Shown one piece after another: positions 13,499 to 26,596 of a DNA stretch of 64,000 nt. The first letter of the stretch is position 1. Every line of letters begins with the position of its first letter. The notes under the pieces were generated by a model, which was given only the letters and a program-made list of their open reading frames with translations, was not told the DNA's origin and did not search any database. This DNA comes from Chrysaora quinquecirrha (lineage: Eukaryota; Cnidaria; Scyphozoa; Semaeostomeae; Pelagiidae): positions 4,921,832-4,985,831 of the forward strand of contig JACTAT010000002.1 of NCBI GenBank assembly GCA_014526335.1, written 5' to 3'. The translations under genes and the position numbers were made by a program.

Positions 13499-14264
13499 CT
13501 TTGACCAACTTCAGATTCACTGATACAAGTGTATAATAAATGTAGTCTTGGTGACTCAGATTTCCTTCATACAATGTTAGAAATCTATCGCTTTTATTCT
13601 GAATAATGTAATGAAATGTAGTGAAATAAAGTATTCTTCTATAAACAAAAATCTTGTCTTCTATTTTGGCTCTTTAGCTTTTTTCTTTTTTGTTTTCACG
13701 AACGTGTTCTTGAAACGGTATCGTATCCAGAGCGAAAACTTTCCGAAACGGATAGAAATCTACCGCTTGTTATTAAGGCTTTCACGCTGCTCCACCTCTA
13801 CTCCGAAAAAGAACTAAAGAACTGCGAGAAGCTCTAACAGTGAACGGTGTATGGGTGGGAAACGGTGTCCAGAGCAGAAAATTTCCGAAAACGGGTAGAA
13901 ATAAACCGCTTATTAGCTATGAAGGTTTTTACGTTATTCCGGCCATACTCCGGAAAGGATCCAAAGAACAGTCACAAGCTCTAACAGTGAACAATATACG
14001 ATGATATGAACTCAAACGTCAATTTTTTTCATAAGAAGGGCGGTTGTTAGTTGACAGGCATATTGACATGCTATACTCACATCGCAAGGAAAGGGTTTAA
14101 AACGGGTTTCTGTGCTTGATATGCGGGGTCCAAACAGAGCAACACACGAGGCAACACCTGTGTTTTCTCCTGATGTGACTCATCTAGTGATTCTTTTGCG
14201 GTTTTGGGAATTACAAAGGGTATACGACGCTCCTCGCCCTTCAAAAATCGTATCCATAACCATA

Positions 14265-14455
14265 CGAGTCATACTGGCTCGCTGGGAACGTGCTGTGGCG
14301 CCGTGGTATCAGTAGCTCAGTGTGGTCAGGGTTCGAGCCCAGCTACGGTAGTGTCACAGCCAGGGTCGAGGTCTCGATAAGTTAACCTACTACTGAGATC
14401 CTAGCGACAGGCGCTAAATACACCATTTCACCTTCTCCGCTATTAGGCAAGCCTC
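14265..14455 (+). repeat. tRNA-like SINE fragment
   Basis: Contains TAGCTCAGTGTGG followed by a box-B-like GGTTCGAGCCC, then a body (GTCACAGCCAGGGTCGAGG ... CCTAGCGACAGGCGCTAAAT) that recurs inverted at 43640-43785 and in part near 27830. Confidence 0.6.
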
Positions 14456-14904
14456 ATCTCTTGACAAACGGTATAAGGGAGAAAATTTGCATTTCTAACG
14501 TTGATAGTCCAAAAACCAGATAAACAGAAAACTTGGTGTCAAAATAGCCTGAAAATGACTGGAAATAAGCAAAATAGGCGTTAGAATGTTTGGACGATCC
14601 TGTGGTACAGTAACAAACGCTAGAAACATGGAAGTTGACGCAATTCAGAAGAATTAAATATTTTACTTAAATTCCTATCACGTGCGAATCTACCTTTCTT
14701 ATTTACATTGAAGAAATCAGGTTAATCTAAAATTACTTTTCAGAATTAAACATAACATATACAAACAAACATAACGATTAAACTTTAATACTTTGAAGCA
14801 ATGTATAAATCTATTGAGAAAAAATCATTTAAATAAAGTTAGTTTAAAGTTAACCGATAAGGTTCAAATTGAAATTTACTATGAAAATAGGGGACAGCAA
14901 ATTA

Positions 14905-15125
14905 TTCTTAGGGTAGACTTACCCTAAGTCAAAATCTTTCCTTATCCGAACACAGTCGTGCCAGAAATATTATGGCGCTGTGGAGGATACAGAGAGAAAA
15001 GTGAACGGATCTCCGTTCACTTTTCACTTTTCTCTCTGTCTCCTCCGCAACGCTGTCAAATTTCGGTTATGAATTTGTGTTCGGATAAAGAAAGATTTAG
15101 ACTTAGGGTAAGTCTATTCTTAGGG
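14905..15125. mobile_element. long palindromic MITE
   Basis: Nearly perfect inverted repeat. The outer ends read CTTAGGGTAGACTTACCC and its complement. The inner arms are TTATCCGAACAC and GTGTTCGGATAA, with a central hairpin around ACGGATCTCCGT. No coding capacity. Confidence 0.8.
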
Positions 15126-15533
15126 ATGAGTGTACATTTCTTTTCGGAGCAGCCAAATTAATTCCGTTCCAAAGATTGTAAGGAAAATTCCCCGTAGCAA
15201 TCCGTGGAAACCAAATTAACGACTTAGGCGGAGCTTTATTTACGCTGCGAAAGCAATGTGGGGAAATTTTCGCTCGATTATTATCATTGTTCAAAACTTT
15301 AAGAAAAAGTCGTTTTTAAACATTCTCTTCTTTCTATAAAAAACAGTTTAAACCAAGTTTCACATTGAGATTTGAACAAAATTCAAGATCATTTTGCGAT
15401 GGCCTAAATCTATTGTCGCTATGCATTGCTAGGGCGCATTTTCCCAGAATTCATTGCGCGAAATAGCGTCTGCATCTTCCTCGCAATCATCTACTGCAGC
15501 ACAGAAACGTTGTTTTGGGTCAAGGTACTGTAG

Positions 15534-15907
15534 TATACCTGTTTTATAAGAAACTAAAAAATTGATCCAGTACTGAAAGTTTCTAAAAATTTTCTGATTT
15601 TGAGTACTTGACAGTTTCTTAAGAGTTTCTTCAATATCCATATTGGCAACATGGTTATTCTATCTGAATAATGTTCCAAACCCATTTATTGATCGTATTT
15701 GAATGCCTGTGGGGATCCTGTTTGTCTGCTTGTTACAGTAATGCGTTATTGAAAACGAAACATGAGAAATAACAGAAAACATTTCGTTGTCTGAGGTGAA
15801 AAGTTTTTCACGTAACAAATTTCCAGTACTGGAGTTTCTTAAATTTTTGGCCATTCGAGAGTCTGGGTTTCTTATAAAGGGTTTCTTATAAAAAAAAATA
15901 CGTGTAG
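15534..15907. mobile_element. TTCTTATAA-type MITE (T variant)
   Basis: Starts TATACCTGTTTTATAAGAAA and ends with two tandem TTTCTTATAAA motifs, then CGTGTA. Internal GTTTCTTAA strings match the termini. Confidence 0.7.
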
Positions 15908-16327
15908 ACTTTCAGACATTTCACGAAAACCAAATTCTACATGAGTTTTAAGGATAATCTCCAATAAATTGTTAATATTTCTTGGACATGTCCGACTAAC
16001 GGGAAGCTACGGAACAAGAAATGTTGAATTCGACGCCGGATTCAGCAACATTTTAAAAATTTCAATTAACATTCGACACAATTCGTTATGTTTTCATTTT
16101 AAGATAACTAAAATGAAATAGCAAATGCTATCTTTTTATTTGCTTTACTTAGCTAATCATTCATTTAAAAAAATTGTCCAAAATTCAGTAACTAGCTAAC
16201 TAGTGGACACTGCCATTTCCCATAAATAATCTAGAGTTAGTTATTCAGTTACATTCCCAGTGTTTCCACTGTATAATTTCCAGTCATAGATTTGTTATTT
16301 CCAGTCATAGATTCGTTGATAAATTAC

Positions 16328-19300
16328 TTACATATTATTTGCTGATTTAGAATAGTTTATATGTATGACGTCATCCGTGGGCTCGAGGCGATCAACGTTT
16401 CTCTGTGATTTAGTCGCCCTTAAATGTTCATTTAATCGCTGTCGAGCGTCTTTCCTAGCTTTGTCCTCGTCCAGGAGATTATTGTTTTTGCTCACTTTTC
16501 GCACTGGTCGTGGGCTTTTCTTTCGTGGTTTTGGCGACAGTTTACCGTCCTGATATCAAATCAAATACATGGTGTACAATTAGAAAGAGAGAGAATTAGT
16601 TTATTGCTTTGCTTTTTTGGTCGTATGAAAAGAGAAAACTTTTTTGGGGAAGTAAATTGTTCTCAAAAACAACAAAAATAATAGGCAGCTATTTCAACAG
16701 TACCCAAAATATGCAATAAAGGGGGGCTTCATGGATTTGGGGGGTTGCCACCAGAGAGTCAAGCTGCTCCGACCTGATTACAAAGCGAAAGAGCAGTTTG
16801 AAAAATTGGGCGTGTTTTAGGACCCTCAGATAGCTAGACCGTTATGCAAACCTCAGTAAGCTCACAATCGGAGATTAACATTAAACAACGGGGGAAAGAT
16901 GAAACACAACTCTCGTATCGAAAAGCACGGCTTGTTCAAGGATTTGACTTTTCCTCTGCGCAATCTGCTCTTTTCAGGACTACTTAAAGCTTTCTAAAAT
17001 GCCTTCGAAGAAAAGCAAAGCACGGCTGCAATCTTAGGCAAAGCTTAGAATGTTCAAACACTGCCTCTCCCACCCCTCCCCCCCTCCCGGAAAATACGTT
17101 GCTTTTAAAGTTACAGGTTACTTTATGGTTTTCTGGGTGTTTTTATCGAGTCTTATACGATATAACTCAGCAAACCAGCATTTTTGTTTTCAGAGGGGCT
17201 TTGGGAGTGGGGCTGCTTCTATAATGTGAATTTGTTTGCCAATCATGTTTGTCTTCTTTAGTTTGCGTAACGTCAAAACTTTGTTACTTAACAAAATTAA
17301 GGAAACACCCTTGCATAATCTAGTCGCATTATCTTAAAAGCTCAAAGAGGGAGAAATGAAGAACTTTGGTCTACGATTTTCATGTCCTGCTAACATTGAC
17401 ATGGTAAATAATGTATGATGCTCATATTATCATGCGCAAATAGTATTGCGCTATTGAAAACCCTCCCGAACGTCCCTTGTAGCTCAGTTGCTAGAAGATT
17501 CGATATACGAGGCCAGAGTTCGCAGGTTGTCCCTTTTCTATTAGTAATTGCCCGTAGTAACTATCGCATTCTTTGTTTGGGAGCTATGCTGCATTTTCCA
17601 AGACTCAAGAAATACTTTTTACAATTTTAAATGCAAAGTTTTAGTGAAATGACATACCTCTGTATCATTGACATCAATGTTGACTTCTTTCCAGTTGTTT
17701 TTTCTCATTTCGTCAATATGAGCAAACATCTTATTGACATCTTCAACCTAACATATATGATAAAAAATCAGAGTTAAATCTATGAACCTGCAGGTATAAA
17801 GAACTAAATGCCTGTCAACTTGAATAACAAATTGTACACTGATTGTCTTGGGTTAACGAACTCCCAACACAACAAAAATTTTCTTGTTTCTTCGATTTGT
17901 TCTATCAGAATTAAACCGTTGTGTTTTGGTTTATTCGATAAATGAAAAAGTACCCGAATCATGGCTGACAGCAGGTTGGCAATCAGGATTGAAACGAAAT
18001 TCATAACTAAGAGTAAGAAGATACAACAAATACAAGATGTTGGATGAAGATAAGCCTTTGTGCTTTAAATAATTCCAAACAGCGCAAACTTTTACAAGCC
18101 CACCATCTACAGATATTGCAAGGTGATATGCTTTCATCTTGGGTCGCACCAACCTTCAAATATTGGGGTGGAGTGGTGAAGTAAGCCAAAAAGGTGGTCT
18201 CAAGGCTTAATTTTGTATGGCTTAAGATTTTATATTCGGCGAGGAACGGTTGTAATCGCTTAAGGATAAAATTAGTCTTTTCTCTGTAATCAGAATTGCT
18301 GACCTGTACGAAAACAGCATCTACAGATAGTAATAGCTAAGTAGGCCAGCAAATAGATAGATATCTTGGACTAAGAGATATATTATTCATGAATGGTGAA
18401 CACAAGGATAGATCTTGCACAAGTGGCATACCATAGTTGATAGGATCTGAACCAAAACTGCATGATCAGAGAGCCAGTAACGTTTCCAGTGAGCTATAGA
18501 GCTCAATGAAATCGCCCAGTAATTCTGCAAGTCATGCAGCCAAAGGCTGTCCTCCCATTTGGCTTTTTGGGTTTCGGCTATGTTGAGCCTTCTTCAGCAC
18601 CATAACTTTTTATATATAACTGTCATGAATGTCGAACACAAGGATAGATTTTTCCACAAATGGCATACCACAATCGATGCAAGAAGGTCAATATAGCCGA
18701 AACACAAAAAACCAAATTGGACTAAGAGAGATATTTTGAAGAAAAAGAGGAATAAAGCTGCTAATTTCAAGGATCAAAAAAAAGACTGAATAACAATCGA
18801 TGAAACAATGGCTTACCTGGATAGAAACCATATCCCAAAATCCTTCGAGGTCAGTTGACATTGGTCGTTTCTTTCCTGGACCAGGGGACATAGCCTAGGA
18901 AAGAAAAGATGAATAAGACAACAGAATTGACCATGAATTAAACAGAAATCAACAGATAAAGAGAGAATCAAGTTTTTTCGAAACGAAAATAACTCTCTGA
19001 TCCTCATATGTGGCTGTCCTAGCAAAATGTATTGTAATCTAACCAGGAAAATATTTTGCACTAACGTTGATAGTCTGTATAGGCAGACCATCGCTATGCA
19101 GTATGCATACGACCAGACAAGGAGAGAGGAATCCCCTAACTTGGAGGAGGTATTCACAGCTAACCAATAACAGGAGAGAGGCAGTGAAGCTTCGATTGTA
19201 AGGGCCGATGCACACGGGCAACCTTCTTACATTCTTCTAGGGATTTTGCGAGTTATCACCTCCAAAAATCCTAAGAAGCTTTGAAAGACGGAAGTTTGAA

Positions 19301-21242
19301 GACGAAGACGGAAGAATGGCTTTTTGGTCACATAGATAGAGACCGTTTTGATTTGATTTGAAAACTTCTTTCCTTAACCATTCTCTCTAATGAACACCTC
19401 CTCTAAAACATGACCTATGTAATAAGCACCCTTTTTTAAATGCCCAATCAAATACACGTCAATGAAAAAATAAATAAAGGACCAGGGCGTCTGAACGTAG
19501 TAACACGATAGGTAGATAAAGGATTTTGGTTTGCTAATCAATAGCATACTGATCAGACATTTCAGGTTGACTGAGTGAACTGTATAAATAAACCATTGAC
19601 TTACAATATTTTCATTGCATAATTTCTCAAATTGTTTGAATTTCTTGGTGACAAGTAATTGGGATTTCCCAATCGTTGCTCTCAGCTTTCCACAAACTAA
19701 AACGTAAGATAAACAATCAGTATTATAAACGATATATAAATGATCAGGGTATATTATTGTACAAGTAAATAATTTTGGCTCTTCTGACCTTTATGATCGG
19801 TGGAGTCAGTGTCAGCCAAAAAACCTTTTAGTATGCACTCTTTTTTATAAGAATACTATAAATTTTATCCAGCCTCAATATTCTTAAGAAATGTTCGTTT
19901 TGAGCCTGAATATATTCTTAAAGCATTCTTATTTTTCAAACCTGATATGGTTTCAGGGAAACGTAGTTTAAAGGAAATACATCTCATATGGTCAAGCGAA
20001 AAAATATTTAACTATTATAACAAAAAAATGTTGTTAACAATCATGAAATTTCGTTCTAACATTGCAAAACAGGCATCTGCTGAAAATGAGACAGAAATAT
20101 GGGAGCTGAGGATGAGCAACATTCTTACAATATTCTTAAAAATAGGATAATTCCGAGCCTGAATATTCTTATAAACAATATTCTTATAAAAAAGAGTGTA
20201 TTCAAAGATGTTCTCGCTATTCACTGCAGACTTCTGTAACTTCCAAGACTTCAAAGTTCTGAGCCCAACAGCATAGCACTGCATGTTCTTTTTATAAGAA
20301 AATTTGGAATGAACCCAGTAATCAAATGTTATTCTTTCTTAGCAATCGTAGAATTTTACTACTTAAACTTCCTTAACAAAAATTTAACTATATTGTTCTC
20401 TTTAGTACCTTAATCATCTCAAACCACCACGTACTTGTTTAAAGTAACGAAATTTTCACAATGCATCCAGACTTGTTATAATGCATCAGCATAGTTGCAG
20501 GTGACAGATTCAAGTATTGGTCAAGGCAAATATGGAAATTCTTGAAGCGCAAGAAGAATACATAACGAAATACCTTCTTAGGTTTGAAAAAACTCAGTAC
20601 TGAACTTTCTTAATTGTTTTGAGGAGCCGCATACTAATTTCTTATAAACTACTTTCTTATAAAAGTAATATGTACTGCAAATCCTCAAATTGGCCCCCCT
20701 TGAATAAGCCCTAACTCGAATTACCCCCACCCAGAGCGAGAAATTGTTAATAAGCCCCCCTCGAATAAGCCCCGCCCCTGAAATGTGTTAGTGTCTTTTG
20801 AGTCCATATTGGTACTTTACCGAGTTATGGTAGAAAAATGCTTTCTTCAAGTCCATGATAAATCGTGCTTTTGTGGATAATTTGCCCCCCTCCAAAAAGC
20901 TGGGAAATAATTAAGCTCCCAGGGGGGCTAATTCAAGAATTTACGGTATTTCAGAAAAGGCATTCTGTCCCGCTAGTCTGTGGAAGCTGGCCAAAGTAAT
21001 TGCAAAAATTAGATTAATTCCTAAAATATTACCACACTAACCTTCTTCTGATAGAGAATTCTCAGCGATGTCTTTCTCTGCTCTTTCACACAGTGCATTG
21101 AATCGAACGATTTGAGATTTCAAAACACCCAAAAATATTGCCCATCTTTCTGGATAATCTTATCAGGATGTGTGTTTTCCTTGTCTATGATGCTCAATCG
21201 AGCCAAATCAATCTGAATTTCTGGCTTATCTATTTTCTCCAT
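16328..21242 (-). CDS. DLGAP/GKAP-domain protein, short form
   Basis: Homologue of the conserved C-terminal GKAP domain of DLGAP1-5 (SAPAP/HURP), proteins of postsynaptic scaffolds or of the mitotic spindle. Coding exons 21242-21042, 19696-19605, 18894-18817, 17747-17658 and 16549-16328 join in phase to about 227 residues. Landmarks: ERWAIFLGVLKSQIVRF, then CGKLRATIGKSQLLVTKKF with KQFEKLCNENI, then DLEGFWDMVSIQVEDVNKMF and EMRKNNWKEV. A basic proline tail PKPRKKSPRP leads to EDKARKDARQRLNEHLRA, as at the end of vertebrate DLGAPs. The usual several-hundred-residue N-terminal region with DLG-binding repeats is absent, and an in-frame TGA precedes the ATG. The frame between residues 30 and 31 needs one extra base at the minus-strand CC at 21153-21152; without it a stop ends the domain. 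Whether it acts in the spindle or in scaffolding cannot be told from sequence. Confidence 0.85.
19832..20200. mobile_element. TTCTTATAA-type MITE (A variant)
   Basis: In the first coding intron of the DLGAP-like gene. Ends CACTCTTTTTTATAAGAAT and ATTCTTATAAAAAAGAGTG. Internal ATATTCTTAA strings share the A variant. Confidence 0.75.
20281..20674. mobile_element. TTCTTATAA-type MITE (second T variant)
   Basis: Starts GTTCTTTTTATAAGAAAA and ends with two tandem TTTCTTATAA motifs. It lies directly beside the A-variant copy, in the same intron. Confidence 0.6.
20672..20952. mobile_element. GCCCCCC-ended MITE
   Basis: Imperfect inverted ends: TACTGCAAATCCTCAAATTG followed by GCCCCCC, and GGGGGGCTAATTCAAG followed by AATTTACGGTA. 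The inside has repeated AATAAGCCCC strings. No open frame. Confidence 0.6.
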
Positions 21243-23882
21243 TTCACAATATTTTCAGCTGAAAATGATTACAAAAACGGATTAGAATATGCATGAGAAA
21301 CTTAGGCCTTACAATAATACAATGTATCCTGGTAAAAGAATTAATTATAGAATAAGCTTATTCTATTGGCTTATAGATAAACTGCTCACTGATTGGTTGA
21401 TTTCGATTGACTAAGAAATCTCTAACACTTTAGAAAAACCCTCAAGTTTCGATAGAAAATAAGAAAATCCTTTGAAATCTTTCATCGTGTAAGGATTCTC
21501 TGTGTGAATTCGGAGAAAACCACCCACCTTTAGAGACTTGAGGTTTAGAATCACGTCGAAATCCGAGTTTACCGAGAAATGCCCAAATAGTAATGGACCA
21601 AATCGGTTCAATTCAAAATGATACCTTCTTTAGCTTTGTCATTAAAGTTTCACAGCTTTTCAGAGGCCAAGACGGGACTTTACAAAAATAAAACCCTTAA
21701 AATAGTTTGGTCTTGAACATAATTTAACTCTGATCGATAATTTAACTCTGATCGATAATTTAACGATCGATAATGTAACTATGTGCGACTCAAACTCAAC
21801 TATAGAGAAACATCCACTTGTGTCAAACTTTGCTCAAAAACACATGAAGTAAACTTGTACGATTCGTTAAACATTCAAGGTGAATAACTGATAAAAACTT
21901 ATACTTTCAGAACCCCCTGCTTTATATGACTTCTCAATATAACAACAAACAAAAATCAGCGAGTCACGGGGTGTTGATGTATATATATGAAGACAGTGTA
22001 CGAGTCAACAAGATGGCTTAAATTTCACCTGTCCAAAGAAAGACTAAACTCACTTAGAAGCATCACACGAGGAAATGCCAAGAAACACTGCATTTGCTAA
22101 AAGGTGGGCAGGGACATCTCAGTAGTCATAAATAAGTTATAACGATAGTTGAAGGAATGGCTCTATATTTAAAGGAAATATAAATATTACTCATTGACCA
22201 CATGGAATTGACGTAAGAAATATACAAATGCATGATGCCCCCCAGTTCCTGTTACTGCTTTTGGTGGGAGAAAATGTGTAACGTGTGGCTTGCTTATGCT
22301 CATAGCCCTCCCCCTTTGCTCATTGATACTTCCTAAATCTGGAAATCATAATTCAAGGACTTTTTAAGACAACACTAGCTCTTTACTTCACTTTCACCAC
22401 TGAAAACCCACGGCCACGCCTTTTATTGGGGGCGTGGCAATTTTACGTAAGCCTATTTTTCTCCCGATCACAAAGTGCGAGGGGATATTTCGAGAACTAA
22501 TGAGATTCAAATGAAAGCAAAAGGATTTGCTTGGATTTCCGGCAGAAAGGGGATTTCTACAGGTGATTACAGTGATCGAAGACTGATTTCCCCTACAACA
22601 CGGGAATACTATAAAATTCACACAGGGCAACACAGAACTAACTGCACTTTTACAAAACATTATTGTTAACATTTCTCATCTTATTATTACCAAATTTTCG
22701 TTAATAAACAGAGCTAAAAGTTTTATTTTGGCGACATGACGGGACGTTCAAAAACCTGCGGCCACGTTCAAGAAAAGAAGCGACAATCGATTGAAAATGA
22801 AGACAAAAATAAATCAAACAAAAACCCATTTTCCCAGAGTTTATTCATTGATTTTTTTTTTTAAGGATTATCTGATGGGTTGTTTGAATAAAAAGCTCCA
22901 AAACACTGCTGGGAGACAAAATACGAAAGAAAATACTAATGATATAGGCCCATGATACGAACAGATGATTTGAGCGGCCATGTGAACTCTTATCTAATAA
23001 CTCATATCGAATTCAATCACTTTAGCTTGTCCATAATTCGACAGAACGCAGGGTATAAATAAAATATTAATGAATGAACACGCATATGTTTTAATCATCA
23101 ACCTAACACGAGAAAAATCCTTAGTTAAGTGCAAAATACTCTATAGATCTTTAACTGCGCAATTTTAAACTAGAGTAAAAGAAGGCATGATTGTTGTATC
23201 GACTGGTGACTTAAAGACTTGAACCAAATCTAATATTTTTTCCGTTATACTTTCAGTATACTTTAAACCATTAATAAATACATAAAACTTTATATAGTGT
23301 TATTATTAATTGTAGTTATACAGTAGTGTTTTAAGGATTTCTAATGTATTCTATATTTTATCTTGCAAATTTTTATCTTATAAGAGTTAAAAGTTTATCT
23401 AATTTACAGTTTTCACCCTTGCACTATATAGGTTTGAAACATTCGTTAATTATTTCTCATACACAAAAGAGTCTGCCTTATATATACAACTTATTCTTCC
23501 ACATATCAAGCTCGAATTTTTCTGCATATACAGATACATTTATTGCAACGCTGTTGTATCTTGGTCATCCCACTAATACAAATTTAAAAGTTAATATCGC
23601 CAGTTTTGTTGATTTAGAAATCTACATTCATATCATTCACCTGGAACGTTGAAAATGCAGCTACTATGAACACAAAATACTGGGTTTAGTAAGTGCAGAA
23701 AGTGAGAAATTCGAAAGCCAGGGCAAAGAAATTCTGCTAATAGAAATGTATGAATCGGATTAGCAAAATGAAAGAAATCTTCACCCTGACAACAAACATC
23801 GACTAGACGCTCTGTCACAATCCCTGGTACCTTCAAGAGGAAATAATAAGCCAAACGGCTTCAAATCAACTTACAAACTTAC

Positions 23883-23990
23883 CAAGCTTGAAGATGAACC
23901 CAAACAAGACGAAACTTCTTGCTCTACCGTTTTCAGAACTGCCGAAAACTGTAATGAAACGCCCACAACACAACTCCAGAATTACTAGAT
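23883..23990 (-). other. probable 5'UTR exon of the DLGAP-like gene
   Basis: The minus strand has a strong donor (CTTG|GTAAGT at 23883) at the end of a stretch with no ATG. The coding exon at 21242 is preceded by a good acceptor (CATTTTCAG) 14 bases upstream of the ATG. A non-coding first exon spliced over about 2.6 kb fits both. The 5' limit is a guess. Confidence 0.35.
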
Positions 23991-24829
23991 CCCACACGAG
24001 TACAGTCAACGTTTTTGTTTAGAAATTAGCAAAACAGCTGATCGGACAAAACAAAGCAAGCACGGCTCGTTAAACTCATTGAATTTTATAAGATTCGGCT
24101 GTTGTAGCCGGCCACCGGCTCAGCTTTTATTTCGCACATACAGATCTCATAGATTATTCAATGTATTACCAGTATAGATGACACACCCATTCAAGACGGA
24201 TAGCAGACGCATTTAGATATCATTGTTAAAGGCAGGTGAACAACTTGCTGTATGTTTTAACCACTGTCAATTATAAACGTTTTGGCATACCACAACCATA
24301 GATACCAAAGGATACACATACAAACATTGCCCAGAAGCATTCATATGATAATAGGCATTGAGGCTAAGGCAATGATGATGGTGTATAAATCAAATTTGAT
24401 ACCAAGGGATTTCACGGTATTCCTTTAATCATAGAAACTTTAGGGTGAAAACAACAGCAATCTTCAGTTTTAGCCACCTTACAGGCTTTCTAATTAACTT
24501 CAACCCAAGGGTGCAAAAAGCAAGGCAAGGCAGTCGATTAACAATCCAAAATTGATAGATAACCCCAACCTGCATTCAGCGTTGTAGAAAGGGGAGGCAG
24601 TGGTCAGTCATCCACTCATTAAGCTTTGTCAGTCTTGGAACAAGCTCTTGTGTGTGCAGAAGCACATTTCCATTTTTATCTTATATTGTTCATCTCATGT
24701 GTGCATGCACCACACTCAGTAGACTGGAGCTTTTCTGGAGCAATTTATCAGAACTTTTCATAAACTTTCCCACTGAAATTTTGAGTTTTTCTTGGACTCT
24801 TTAATTAGTTCTATTGATCTTCCCACTGT

Positions 24830-25412
24830 ATCCGACCAGCTGATTGGTGTTTAAAACACAATGCCAATTCAGCTTCTCTTTCCTATTGATGCATTTCGAG
24901 CCGCATCTGGGTATGGATCATTTCGGTAGAAAAAATTTTCAAAATCGCAAGACATCAATTTTCCGATGCAAAAATCGCATAAGCACCCAAAAATTAGTCT
25001 AGGTGCACAATTTTACTATCTCAGCGCTTGTATAATCGATTTTACGAGCGTTCAAAGTTCACAATTTTATAAGGGCTTTGACCATGTGGGGTAAAAAGTT
25101 TCACCAAGTTCATTTTTGGCGGTCAAAGCCTTTATGAAATAAAACCTGGAATGCTCATAAAATTAAGATTGCAAGCACCAGGACAGTGAAACTTTGTACC
25201 TAAACTACGTTTTGGTTGCTTTATAAGATTCTCATATTGAAAACTCAATATCATGTGATTTGAAAAATTTTAATGCTGTCTGACGTCATGCTGAAGTGAT
25301 CTATTAATTCTGCCTTAGTTCATTGTTTCCTCTGTTTCTGATGTTCATACTCTGAGGAGTATCAGACCAATAAAGGTTTTTTAGTTTGCCCGAAAATGTT
25401 TCCCCTGTTTAT
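24830..25412 (+). repeat. GCATTTCGACC repeat with a nested second repeat
   Basis: The host repeat (GATGCATTTCGAGCCGCATC ... CTGCCTTAGTTCATTG) is interrupted at about 24920-25305 by a second repeat family that also occurs at 50955-51498. The order of insertion is clear from the interruption. Confidence 0.7.
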
Positions 25413-26596
25413 TTCAATTCTGAACTTTTATGAGATTTAAATAATTCATTTATACACTTAATTATAGTCTTTTTCCTTGGTTACAAAAAGTACAATCAGT
25501 TAATTTCTTAACAACTATAGGTATAAAATTCCCTTTACCATAATTTATTGGAAAAAGCATCCTGTTAAATATTTTGAGAAATGAAAGAATGTAAGAATCT
25601 TCTGATTACTTTCGTTTGTTTGTTTAATCTAAGCAAGATTGTTTATGAAGAATTCCAATGTTGTTTTAACTGATCTGTTATTATTTACTACAGGTATTCA
25701 GTTACACAAATATTGCCAAACTTCTCTCATGCAGTTCAAGAACGAAACTATTTTCAAAAGTATTTTTCTCTTTCAAGTTTCAATTAGATAAGATAGGCTT
25801 TATTTTATAGGCTAGATAGGCTAGATACTGTACTGGTCTATCAATTTATCTCATTATATTTATTTTATCTTTATTTACATTCTATATCTCTAGAGATTTA
25901 GACATTTGAATGAATTTAAACTTCTGGTAACCAGTTAAAATTATTTTGAGTAGGAACCGTCTATCTATAGTCAAAACAGTTGGCAAGGGTTTTGGGTGGG
26001 CAAGCTTTTAGGCCTAAACAAAAGCCACCTAAAAAAGCGACAAAGATCATCAAAATATCAGAAAATAATATGAAAAAACAAGTGAAATATAAACAGTATA
26101 CCTTAGTTCATTTAAATTCCTTTTCTTTCTTGATAATTTCACGAAATTAACCAATGTTTAGAGTATTTCTTTTTTCGTCCAGTCCAGCGTGAATCACTTT
26201 GATGGCAAACGAGAAGGAAGAGGCCTGGGAACCACATCATCATATCATCCAAAGTGTGACGTCAGATTAATAAATAACTCCCCCGCTCTCAAGCATTGTG
26301 AATCACCAATTTACTACTCTTCTAATTATGTAATTAATTACGGTAATTATATCCCATGACGTATAAAGATTCCGCATTACCTTATTTGAGTAACTGGCGT
26401 ACTCTTTGGCACTCCCCAATGCACGTACAGTACGTACTACGCTTCCCAAAGACTGCCCCCACTCCCTTTGCATTCTCTGCTGCTGGGCTGTTCCTTGCAA
26501 AGAGAACAAGTGATTTATATGAAAAATAGCCCTTTCCCGACGCTTAAAGTGCTTTGCACAATGGATTTTTTTACAGAGGAGCTAGCAGCAACTAAC

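Larger units (their letters stand above)
13499..16327. other. intergenic, repeats only
   Basis: No gene recognised. After the POFUT2 poly(A) signal this stretch holds a tRNA-like SINE fragment (about 14265-14455), a long palindromic element (about 14905-15125) and a TTCTTATAA-type MITE (about 15534-15907). The rest is AT-rich with short open frames lacking family features. Confidence 0.6.

Noticed and set aside
17470..17540. tRNA-like stretch (TGTAGCTCAGTTGCTAGAAG)
   Set aside because: Box A is good but box B (GAGTTCGCAGG) is poor and the arms do not pair; not called a tRNA.
18398..18715. Direct repeats of GAACACAAGGATAGAT and a GGCTATGTTGAGCC string also seen near 61110
   Set aside because: Probably another dispersed element, but its limits could not be set.
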